DNA from: CAWCDJ01 sp963836015
GTDB lineage: Bacteria > Acidobacteriota > Terriglobia > Bryobacterales > Bryobacteraceae
DNA: 64,000 nucleotides
Direction: 5' to 3'
NCBI GenBank assembly: GCA_963836015.1
Contig: CAWIIF010000001.1
Span: 248,001-312,000 of the forward strand
Positions 57,770 to 64,000 of the stretch are shown here, in pieces. The position numbers and the translations under genes are program-made. A model generated the notes under the pieces. That model saw only the letters and a list, made by a program, of their open reading frames with translations, was not told the origin of the DNA and did not search any database. The stretch's first letter is position 1, and the number at the start of each line of letters is the position of its first letter.

Positions 57770-60013
57770 ATGCGTCTTTTCCACTCCTTGCGGCTGGTGT
57801 TGCTGGGATGCGCCGCCGCCGCGGCCGCGCTGGCCCAGGCGCCTCCCGTCATCATGCAGGCGCCGAATCCAGAACTGGTCAAGCCGCAGACTCCTCCGCC
57901 GCAGGCACAACCCGCGCCGGCGCGGCAGGCACCGGGGGCTCAGCCGCAAACCCAGCCGGCCGCGCCGCGCCTGGCCGACAGCCGGGGCTTCCTGCTGGGC
58001 GGCGTATCCCTCAGCGAGATGATCGACATCCTCGCCAAGATGATGAAGATCAATTACATTCTGGACCCACGGGTGAAAGGCTCGGTCACCATATACACCT
58101 ATGGCGAAGTGAAGCCGGTGGACCTGATGCCGTTGATGGAGACGATCCTCCGGGTGAACGGCGCCGCCATGGTGAAGGTGGGGGATCTGTACCGGATCGT
58201 GCCGGTAAACGCGGTGGCGCAACTTCCGGTGGACCCGGTAGTAAACGCCGATTCCAAGACGCTGCCGGACGACGAGCGCATCGTGCTCAACCTGATCTTC
58301 CTGAAGTACGCGACGGCCGGGGAGATCGATAAGCTGCTGGCGCCGTTCTATGGGGAAGGGGCGAGCCATTCGACCTACGACCCGGCCAACCTGCTGATCA
58401 TCCAGGACAACAGCCGTAACATGAAGCGCACCATGGAGTTGATCAGCCTGTTCGATTCCGATGCGTTCGCCGGGCAGCGGGTGCGTCTTTTCGATGTCAA
58501 CAACAGCCGGCCTTCGGACCTGGTGAAGGAGCTGGACTCGGTGTTCAAGGCGTATTCGCTTTCCGAGAAGAGCTCGGCCGTGAAGTTCATACCGGTGGAT
58601 CGCATCAACACCCTGATTGCAGTGGCCCCCAATCCGGGGATCTTCGTGGAAGTGTCGAAGTGGATCGACAAGCTGGACATCCCGGTCAAGATTACGGCCG
58701 GCGCGGTGAGCAATTATGTCTATCGCCTGAAGTACGGGCGGGCCGAAACGGTGGCGATGGCAATCATGGCCCTGTATAGCGGCAACCCCATGGCGATGAT
58801 CGGGCTGAGCTCGATGATGTACGGCGGAATGGGCTACGGCGGCGGAGGCATGGGCTACGGCGGCGGGGGCATGGGATACGGCGGCGGCGGTATGGGCTAC
58901 GGCGGCGGGGGCATGGGATACGGCGGCGGGGGCATGGGGTATGGCGGCGGGGGCATGGGCTACGGCGGCATGGGGTTCAACCCGAACTACGCAGCACCCA
59001 ATTACCCGCAGTCGCTCAGCGCGGCGCCGATCACGGGAGCCGCGGCGGCCGCCCCCTCGGTTTCGACGACGGGCACGGGGCTGACGGGCGCCTTCCTGGG
59101 CACCGGAGCGCAGCAGCAGCAGACCTCCTCGCAATATCCGCACGTCATACCGAACCCCTTCGACAACACGCTCCTGGTGCAGGGCACTCCGCAGGACTGG
59201 GAGCAGATCAAGAGCCTGCTGCGTCAGTTGGACATTCCCCCGCGACAGGTGCTGATCGACGCCAAGATTTACGAACTGGACCTGACGGGCGCGTTTTCAG
59301 CCGGTGTTTCGGCGTACCTGGACAAGAAAGACACCGGACCGATCTCGCGCACCCTGGCCGCCGCCACGGGAGCCGCGGGGCTGACTTTGTCGGCGGGCGC
59401 CCTGGTGCTGCGCAGCCACGAACTGCTGGCGGCGCTCAACGCGGCGGAGTCGCAGAACCACTCGCGCGTGATATCGGCTCCCAGCATCATTGCGACCGAC
59501 AGCATCCCGGCGACGATGAACGTAGGACAGGACGTACCGGTGCTGACCTCCTCGGGCGTGGCCGTGACCGGCAGCTCGTTCAATTCCGTAAGCAACCGCA
59601 GCACGGGCGTGACCCTGACCATCATGGCGCGGGTGAATTCGAGCGGCGTAGTCACGATGGAGATTCAACAGAACGTCAGCGAGCCGCAGGCCAACACGAC
59701 CAGCAACATCAGCTCGCCCTCGTTTTCAAACCGTTCGTTCAGTACGCAGGTGACGGTGCAGGACGGCGACACGGTGGCGATCGGGGGGTTCATCGGGGAG
59801 TCCCATGTGGAGCAATCTTCGGGAGTTCCGGTGCTTTCCCGGATACCGATTGTCGGTGCGGCGTTCGGCTCGAAGAGCTACAGCAAGAGCCGGACGGAGC
59901 TGATCATCTTCCTGACCCCGCGGGTGATCTACGACACCAACCAGATCCAGGACGCGACGGACGAGATCCGCGGCATGGTGAAGAAGCTTCAAAGGTCGAT
60001 AAAGGAGCAATAG
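57770..60013 (+). CDS. gspD: Type II secretion secretin GspD
   Basis: 747 residues. Signal peptide (MRLFHSLRLVLLGCAAAAAA), a Pro/Gln linker, N-domains (VSLSEMIDILAKMMKINYIL; MLIIQ-type NLLIIQDNSRNMKRTMELIS), then a glycine/tyrosine tandem repeat at about residues 354-400 between N-domains, and the secretin barrel: PVLTSSGVAVTGS, VTVQDGDTVAIGGFIGESHV and the end VPVLSRIPIVGAAFGSKSYS followed by ELIIFLTPRVI. Forms the outer-membrane channel. Last gene of the operon; an inverted repeat follows. Confidence 0.95.
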   Translation: MRLFHSLRLVLLGCAAAAAALAQAPPVIMQAPNPELVKPQTPPPQAQPAPARQAPGAQPQTQPAAPRLADSRGFLLGGVSLSEMIDILAKMMKINYILDPRVKGSVTIYTYGEVKPVDLMPLMETILRVNGAAMVKVGDLYRIVPVNAVAQLPVDPVVNADSKTLPDDERIVLNLIFLKYATAGEIDKLLAPFYGEGASHSTYDPANLLIIQDNSRNMKRTMELISLFDSDAFAGQRVRLFDVNNSRPSDLVKELDSVFKAYSLSEKSSAVKFIPVDRINTLIAVAPNPGIFVEVSKWIDKLDIPVKITAGAVSNYVYRLKYGRAETVAMAIMALYSGNPMAMIGLSSMMYGGMGYGGGGMGYGGGGMGYGGGGMGYGGGGMGYGGGGMGYGGGGMGYGGMGFNPNYAAPNYPQSLSAAPITGAAAAAPSVSTTGTGLTGAFLGTGAQQQQTSSQYPHVIPNPFDNTLLVQGTPQDWEQIKSLLRQLDIPPRQVLIDAKIYELDLTGAFSAGVSAYLDKKDTGPISRTLAAATGAAGLTLSAGALVLRSHELLAALNAAESQNHSRVISAPSIIATDSIPATMNVGQDVPVLTSSGVAVTGSSFNSVSNRSTGVTLTIMARVNSSGVVTMEIQQNVSEPQANTTSNISSPSFSNRSFSTQVTVQDGDTVAIGGFIGESHVEQSSGVPVLSRIPIVGAAFGSKSYSKSRTELIIFLTPRVIYDTNQIQDATDEIRGMVKKLQRSIKEQ
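58829..58969 (+). repeat. 21-base tandem repeat in gspD (MGYGGGG)
   Basis: Six consecutive copies of a 21-base unit coding MGYGGGG, plus a seventh ending MGYGG. Third-base changes between copies (ctac/atac/gtat for GlyTyr) show they are old enough to have drifted while the protein stays identical. Such low-complexity tracts can change length by slippage without shifting frame. Confidence 0.95.
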
Positions 60014-60059
60014 CGGCGGCGAGCGGGCGATCGCCTCTAATCCGAACTACGCCGCCGCT
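60012..60059. terminator. Inverted repeat after gspD, possible operon end
   Basis: AGCGGCGGCG (60012-60021) and CGCCGCCGCT (60050-60059) pair perfectly over ten G/C-rich bases with a 28-base loop, starting in the gspD stop codon. There is no T-tract, so it would be at best a poor intrinsic terminator. Confidence 0.35.
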
Positions 60060-60085
60060 TACGATTGGCTGGGAGTGCTGGCGAT

Positions 60086-60628
60086 ATGGAGAAGCGGCTC
60101 ATCCGGACGGTCGGACATTCCACGCGACCGGTCGATGCTTTGATCGAAATGCTGGAGGCGCACGGCATACAGCGGCTCATCGACGTTCGAACGGTTCCCA
60201 AATCGCGATACAACCCACAGTACAATCGCGAGGCGCTGGAGCGATCCCTACGCGCCGCCGGCATCGGCTACGAGCACAGGAAAGCCCTCGGGGGGCTGCG
60301 GCATCCTCGCAAGGATTCACCAAACATGGCCTGGCGCAACGCGTCCTTTCGCGGCTATGCCGACTACATGCAAACGCCGGAGTTTGAGTCTGCCCTGAAC
60401 GCGTTAGTTCAGGCTGCGGCTCACGAAGCGGTCGTGATTATGTGCGCCGAGGCTGTGCCGTGGCGCTGTCACCGCTCGCTGATTTCGGATGCTCTGACGG
60501 CGCGCGGTTGTCGGGTGGAGCACATCATGAGTGCAGCCAGGTCGGATCCGCACACCATGACATCCTTTGCGAGAGTGGAAGGGACATCGATTACCTATCC
60601 AGCCGGCGCACAGGAAAAATTGTTTTAG
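60086..60628 (+). CDS. DUF488 family protein
   Basis: 180 residues. The family pattern is clear: IRTVGHSTRPVDALIEML, then RLIDVRTVPKSRYNPQYNRE, LGGLRHPRKDSPNMAWRN, and the C-terminal VVIMCAEAVPWRCHRSLISD with its two Cys. DUF488 proteins are widespread and uncharacterised; no catalytic role is established. The ATG at 60086 is preferred over an in-frame TTG 21 bases earlier, since it gives the conserved EKRLIRTVGHST start. It lies 72 bases after gspD and is probably separate from that operon. Confidence 0.88.
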   Translation: MEKRLIRTVGHSTRPVDALIEMLEAHGIQRLIDVRTVPKSRYNPQYNREALERSLRAAGIGYEHRKALGGLRHPRKDSPNMAWRNASFRGYADYMQTPEFESALNALVQAAAHEAVVIMCAEAVPWRCHRSLISDALTARGCRVEHIMSAARSDPHTMTSFARVEGTSITYPAGAQEKLF

Positions 60629-60672
60629 GGCCGGGGCTGCAAGGGGAGAGGTTGTAACAACAATATCGCCGG

Positions 60673-60712
60673 TCGCAAACAGTCTGTACCTGGTTTGCCT
60701 TTTGCGAGATCA
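60673..60712. repeat. Second, shorter copy of the 22.1-kb palindromic repeat
   Basis: CTGTACCTGGTTTGCC followed by TTTTGCGAGATCA matches the right part of the element at 22134-22166 with only small changes (C/T counts in one run). Here TCGCAAA (60673-60679) faces TTTGCGA directly and the inner CGAATTTCGC hairpin is missing. It lies in a 112-base gap between convergent DUF488 and DUF1801 genes. Confidence 0.6.
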
Positions 60713-60740
60713 AAATGCGTGTTACTTGCGGCGCACTACA

Positions 60741-61142
60741 CTACCCGTTTTCGACGCGCGCCTTTATATCCGAGTACGCCGTATCGATGAGCCTGCTCAG
60801 TGCTGCTGCGTCTGAGGCCGTTCCCGGTCTCAGCTTCACATGACGCATGAACTTGCCTGTGCCTTGCAACAAGCGCGCCGGATCCGGCAGCGCTGCGCCG
60901 TGAAAGAATCCCACGTTCACGTGCGAAGTAAATACATTGACGTAGCCGAAGGGCGCATCTCCCAAACATGCCACCGGACAGCCGTCATGCAGGAGTTCCC
61001 GGACTTCGTCCCCGCACTTTCGCATCACCTCAAACCAGTGCTGCGCGATGGCTCCCAATTCACCTGCATGCGCGTTCATCCACGCATCGATGGCGGGATC
61101 CCGCTCGACTCCGCCATTGAATCGCAGCAATTCCGTTCTCAT
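60741..61142 (-). CDS. DUF1801 family protein
   Basis: 133 residues. The pattern DAWMNAHAGELGAIAQHWFE, then VRELLHDGCPVACLGDAPFG, NVFTSHVNVGFFHGAALPDP, followed by LLQGTGKFMRHVKLR is that of the DUF1801/YdhG-like fold, small cytoplasmic proteins of unknown biochemical role. ATG at 61142 is preferred; the longer frame runs into the next gene's end. It follows the beta-lactamase-family gene by 16 bases in the same orientation, suggesting co-transcription. Confidence 0.8.
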   Translation of the reverse strand: MRTELLRFNGGVERDPAIDAWMNAHAGELGAIAQHWFEVMRKCGDEVRELLHDGCPVACLGDAPFGYVNVFTSHVNVGFFHGAALPDPARLLQGTGKFMRHVKLRPGTASDAAALSRLIDTAYSDIKARVENG

Positions 61143-61158
61143 CTCTGACAACGGCGCT

Positions 61159-62358
61159 TCACTGCTCGATCGCCGCCGCTGCCATCGCCATGAAGCTGTT
61201 GATCTCGTCGGCCGTATCCCCGCCGCCGTTCGTACGCTGCATGAAAATGATACCGACCAGGTCCTTGGCCGGGTCCACCCAGCCATAGGTGCGATAGGCT
61301 CCGCCCTTCACATAACTGCCGATTGAGTTATAGCGAAAAGTGCCGAGAGCCTCGCGCACCACCTCGAAGCCGAAGCCGTGCCCTACGCCGGGGGCGAAGC
61401 CTGCCTTCATCGAACCCGTATATGAGGTGGTCATCGCTTCGACGGCGGCCGCCGAGAGAATCCGCTTACCATTCAGGGTGCCTTTGTTCAGCAGCATCTG
61501 GTGAAAGCGCGCCATATCTCCGGCCGTACTGAGCAGGCCGCCCTCCGGCGCCGGAAATTTCGGTTGCGGCAGGGAAACCCGCTTGAGCCCCGCGGGTTCG
61601 TAGGTGTAAACGGACGCGACGCGGCTCGCCTTTTCCTGCGGCACGAAGAAGAACGTGTCGTGCATTTCCAGCGGCTCAAAAACCCGTTCCGCCAAGAAAC
61701 GGTCGTAGGGCTGGCCGCTCACCACTTCAATGACGCGGCCCAGCGCGGCGATGCCGATATTACTGTAATTCCAGGCCGTGCCCGGTTCGAACAGCAGGGT
61801 TGCGCGGGAAACCATGGCCACTCTCTCCGCCAGCGTGTTTGGCGGTGTTTCGCGCGGCACGGTGCCCGGCAGTCCGGAAGTATGCGTCATCAGGTCGAGA
61901 ATGTTGACCGGGCGTGACGGCGTGACCGCGGCGCAGTTATAGCCGGCCAGCGTGCCGCACGGATTCAGCTTCAAGTCCTTAAATTCCGGGAGATACTTTT
62001 CCACCGGATCGATCAGCGAGAGACGGCCCTCATCTACCAGGATCATGATGCCGGCGCAAGTGATGGGCTTCGTGACGGACGCCAGATGGAAGATGGTGTC
62101 CGGGCGCATCGGCGTTTTGCTTTCCAGGTCCTGATACCCGACCGCATCGAGACGGGCCAGATGTCCGTGCCGGGCCACCAGAGTCACCACGCCGGCGGTT
62201 TTGCCGGCTTTGACGAACTCCTCCATCCGGACGGGAATGCGCGCTAAGCTTTCGGGATTCATGCCGGCCGCGATGGGGTCGGCTTTATCTAAAACAAACG
62301 GGCCGGCGGCCAAGCCGGCCAGTGAACACGCCAGCAGAAGGAAAATGTTCGTTCTCAT
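61159..62358 (-). CDS. Exported serine hydrolase, class C beta-lactamase family
   Basis: 399 residues. Signal peptide (MRTNIFLLLACSLAGLAAG). Catalytic S-x-x-K in HLASVTKPITCAG, Y-x-N in WNYSNIGIAALGRVI, and a C-terminal HGFGFEV region in the KTG position (KTG itself is not conserved). RMEEFVKAGKTAGVVTLVAR and GLPGTVPRETPP are typical of esterase/D-aminopeptidase-like members rather than true antibiotic resistance enzymes. Predicted periplasmic. Substrate unknown. Confidence 0.9.
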   Translation of the reverse strand: MRTNIFLLLACSLAGLAAGPFVLDKADPIAAGMNPESLARIPVRMEEFVKAGKTAGVVTLVARHGHLARLDAVGYQDLESKTPMRPDTIFHLASVTKPITCAGIMILVDEGRLSLIDPVEKYLPEFKDLKLNPCGTLAGYNCAAVTPSRPVNILDLMTHTSGLPGTVPRETPPNTLAERVAMVSRATLLFEPGTAWNYSNIGIAALGRVIEVVSGQPYDRFLAERVFEPLEMHDTFFFVPQEKASRVASVYTYEPAGLKRVSLPQPKFPAPEGGLLSTAGDMARFHQMLLNKGTLNGKRILSAAAVEAMTTSYTGSMKAGFAPGVGHGFGFEVVREALGTFRYNSIGSYVKGGAYRTYGWVDPAKDLVGIIFMQRTNGGGDTADEINSFMAMAAAAIEQ

Positions 62359-62482
62359 AGCAATGCAACACGCTCCACTTTATACCGAACCCGGCCCCGA
62401 TTGTTAGCGGATAGCCGGCCAACTGCCCGCGACGGCTCCAACGTGCGGGTTGGATCCGCGTGAAGTTGTAGACTGTTGGTGG

Positions 62483-63016
62483 ATGAACGACGAAGCCCTC
62501 GACTTCAGTGCCATACTGCGGTCCGGGCGGTGCTTGTGGGCGTTGCTTACCCTCATCGTATCGGCGGGTGCTTTCGGACAGTCAGACAACGTGACTCATG
62601 AAATCGCCGGTCTGAAGGATCCCGATTACAAAATCCGTGCGAGCGCAGCCCGCACGTTAGGCACGATGAAGGACCCGCGTGCTGTCGCGGCCCTCATCGC
62701 CGCGCTGAATCAATCGAGCGGCATGGAGGAAAGGGTTCCCGCCAGTTCGCTGGGAAGAATCGGCGCGCTGGCCGTCGATCCCGCGCTGAAGGACACAAAC
62801 TCCGATATTCGCGCGGCGGCCGTTGCCGGGATCTACGGACACCGGGACGCCCCGGGATTTCTTCTCACCCCGTTTGACTTCGCGGGACTATTCTATCGGC
62901 GGGACTGGCGCGAGGCCAGGGACCCCCGCGTGATCGATCTCCTGATTGCTGCCTTGCTGCCGATCGCAAGGTGCTCTCGTATTGCGAGGAATAACTCATC
63001 ATGTCTCATTCGTTGA
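62483..63016 (+). CDS. HEAT-repeat protein, 3' end possibly damaged
   Basis: About 177 residues. Hydrophobic signal-like segment (CLWALLTLIVSAGAFGQ), then HEAT-like repeats: HEIAGLKDPDYKIRASAART, TLGTMKDPRAVAALIAALNQ and LKDTNSDIRAAAVAGI, with a further VIDLLIAAL. The last 18 residues as written (LPIARCSRIARNNSSCLIR) do not fit. In another frame the same DNA reads LAADRKVLSYCEE and stops at 62992-62994, just before the next ATG, so one missing base near 62950 may have shifted the frame. HEAT proteins are adaptors. Ends inside the next gene's start as written. Confidence 0.55.
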   Translation: MNDEALDFSAILRSGRCLWALLTLIVSAGAFGQSDNVTHEIAGLKDPDYKIRASAARTLGTMKDPRAVAALIAALNQSSGMEERVPASSLGRIGALAVDPALKDTNSDIRAAAVAGIYGHRDAPGFLLTPFDFAGLFYRRDWREARDPRVIDLLIAALLPIARCSRIARNNSSCLIR

Positions 63017-64000
63017 AGAATCTCTCTGTTTGGTTAGCAGTATTGTTGCTCCTGCTCTTTGCCGCCATACCTTTGAATGCGGCGGCTATCACCACGAATG
63101 GCAATGGCGAAGCCGTTGACGTCGGGATTTGGTATTGTGCGAATTGGGATGTCAATGGCCGCGGCTGGTGGCCGTTGAGCAGTTATCGGCCGCTGCTTCC
63201 CAACGGACAATATGGCATGCACGACGGCGCAGACATCAATGTGGTCGACTATCATCTTCAGCAACTGGCCGGTGCAAAAATCGACTTTATCTTGTTCGAC
63301 GACACCAATGGCGATTTCAACCATTACGGGCCGCAAAACGTCTGGATCAAAGAAAAGTCCAAAAGCGTTTGCGCCAGGATCAAACTCTGGAATGAGCGGC
63401 ACCCGTGGAAAATCAAATATGCCTTTGCCATCGGGTCGCAGTTCATTGACGATCGGGAATACCCCACGGCCAAAAGCTATGATGTGATTGAGCAGCAGGC
63501 GCGCTGCATTGCCGAAGAGGTCTTCAATAATCGCCTGTTCCATTCCGGCGATTATTATCAGATCGATGGCAAGCCGCTGCTGGTGGTCCTCGACTACAAA
63601 ACAGATGCGCGGACCAGGTGGGCAAATCATCCGGGCAGCAAGAGTTGGGCCAATCGATATTCTATCCGCTGGGCCGGCACCAGCGGCCGCTATAGCGCGG
63701 CGCCGGGCGATTATGGCTGGGCCATGAACAGCGCGGGAGTCCTGCTCCATCCCGAAGTGGAATATCTGCAACCAGGCCATGACAACCATCTTCCGGCAGG
63801 CGCCGGCTGGATGCACACGTTGCGAAGGCAAGGCGACTATTACGTGAACAATTGGAATAAGATTCTAAGCAATCCCCTCCCTAGGATTGTTATGATTGGC
63901 GCCTTCAATGATTACACCGAAGACTCCGCCGTCTGGACGGCCGACACCAGCCGCGATTACCCGGGAACCCGCTTGCCGATTGAACGCTGGGACGGCCATG
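63001..64000 (+). CDS. Exported glycosidase-like protein (GH71/GH99- or DUF5010-like), 3' end outside window
   Basis: Frame open from ATG 63001 to the window end (333 codons). Signal peptide (SVWLAVLLLLLFAAIPLNAA). Then VDVGIWYCANWDVNGRGWWP, a NVVDYHLQQLAGAKIDFILFD strand, KIKYAFAIGSQFIDDREYPT, KPLLVVLDYKTDARTRW and VMIGAFNDYTEDS. This order of barrel strands with Trp-rich ends resembles proteins of the endo-alpha-mannosidase/DUF5010 type. AGGAATAA stands 5' of the ATG. Clearly less GC-rich than most of the window (many A/T third positions), a sign of recent arrival. Family call is tentative. Confidence 0.7.
   Translation, partial: MSHSLKNLSVWLAVLLLLLFAAIPLNAAAITTNGNGEAVDVGIWYCANWDVNGRGWWPLSSYRPLLPNGQYGMHDGADINVVDYHLQQLAGAKIDFILFDDTNGDFNHYGPQNVWIKEKSKSVCARIKLWNERHPWKIKYAFAIGSQFIDDREYPTAKSYDVIEQQARCIAEEVFNNRLFHSGDYYQIDGKPLLVVLDYKTDARTRWANHPGSKSWANRYSIRWAGTSGRYSAAPGDYGWAMNSAGVLLHPEVEYLQPGHDNHLPAGAGWMHTLRRQGDYYVNNWNKILSNPLPRIVMIGAFNDYTEDSAVWTADTSRDYPGTRLPIERWDGH

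Noticed and set aside
58829..58975. Tandem repeats as a possible CRISPR array
   Set aside because: Units are contiguous with no spacers and are in-frame coding repeats in gspD.
57623..59143. A 506-codon minus-strand open frame
   Set aside because: Antisense of gspD. Its HAPAAVSHAPAAVAH-like repeats are merely the reverse of the MGYGGGG tract.
61159..62358. Antibiotic-resistance beta-lactamase
   Set aside because: Has SxxK and YxN but no conserved KTG. Family members of this type are mostly esterases or peptidases.
63034..63831. A 265-codon minus-strand open frame at the window end
   Set aside because: Antisense to the exported glycosidase-like gene, which has a signal peptide, RBS and coherent barrel strands.
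1..64000. tRNA, rRNA, integrase or transposase genes
   Set aside because: All gaps between genes are short (mostly under 150 bases). None contains a cloverleaf with a TTC-arm pattern that I could support, and no protein shows DDE, tyrosine- or serine-recombinase motifs.

Overview
The window is about 64 kb of GC-rich, densely coded chromosomal DNA with few and short intergenic gaps. It most resembles an Acidobacteriota genome of the Solibacter/Bryobacterales type. Reasons: a TIGR03437-type (Solibacter C-terminal family) protein at 46.1-46.9 kb, a DUF2934 protein, a PEP-CTERM protein, a DUF5916-like surface protein, many Tat-like or Sec-exported carbohydrate enzymes, and frequent TTG/GTG starts. 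Taxonomy is inference from gene content only. I found no tRNA, rRNA, CRISPR array, intact transposase or phage block. No stretch longer than 300 bases lacks a gene.

Layout. 0-5.3 kb: a partial sulfatase, a metallo-beta-lactamase-fold hydrolase, a YegS-type lipid kinase without a standard start codon, and ligA. 5.2-9 kb: a GH63-like glycosidase, a multi-pass membrane protein, two small gene remnants and an unrecognised 249-aa protein. 9-15.7 kb: a dienelactone hydrolase, an M15-type peptidase, an enolase-superfamily sugar-acid dehydratase, a DUF362 protein, a large exported protein, a DUF1223 protein and MsrB. 15.8-25 kb: a frameshifted HlyD/EmrA-type adaptor, a translationally coupled SDR dehydrogenase + GH15 glycosidase pair, a DUF5916-like outer-membrane protein, a long palindromic repeat and a GH38-like (DUF5054) protein. 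25-33.7 kb: an MFS exporter, a small five-cysteine protein, a radical SAM/SPASM protein, a catalase-family peroxidase, a rhodanese, a Tat-exported glycosidase-like protein, a PIG-L deacetylase and a PEP-CTERM protein. 33.7-39 kb: an overlapping minus-strand operon nfeD - slipin - SPOR protein - lipA - lnt. 39-45.3 kb: lexA, a degenerate GGDEF protein, priA, accB and accC. 45.3-46.9 kb: two exported proteins, one frameshifted.

47-60 kb is the main system: one plus-strand operon of about 13 kb in which an ECF sigma factor and its zinc-finger anti-sigma are coupled by a 4-base overlap and run directly into a complete type II secretion system (E, F, G, H, I, J, K, a PilM/PilN-like L, M, C-like, D). 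It includes two extra exported proteins without a recognised name. The secretin carries a MGYGGGG tandem repeat. This machine is the obvious exporter for the many signal-peptide enzymes nearby. 60-64 kb looks accessory: DUF488, DUF1801 and beta-lactamase-family proteins, a second partial copy of the 22.1-kb repeat, a HEAT-repeat protein that ends abruptly, and a less GC-rich glycosidase-like gene cut by the window end.

The best candidates for something undescribed are (a) the small Cys-rich protein between an exporter and a radical SAM enzyme, (b) the sigma/anti-sigma-led T2SS operon with its unnamed members, and (c) the dispersed palindromic element. Two or three single-base frameshifts in otherwise good genes mean that sequence error must be excluded before any pseudogene claim.
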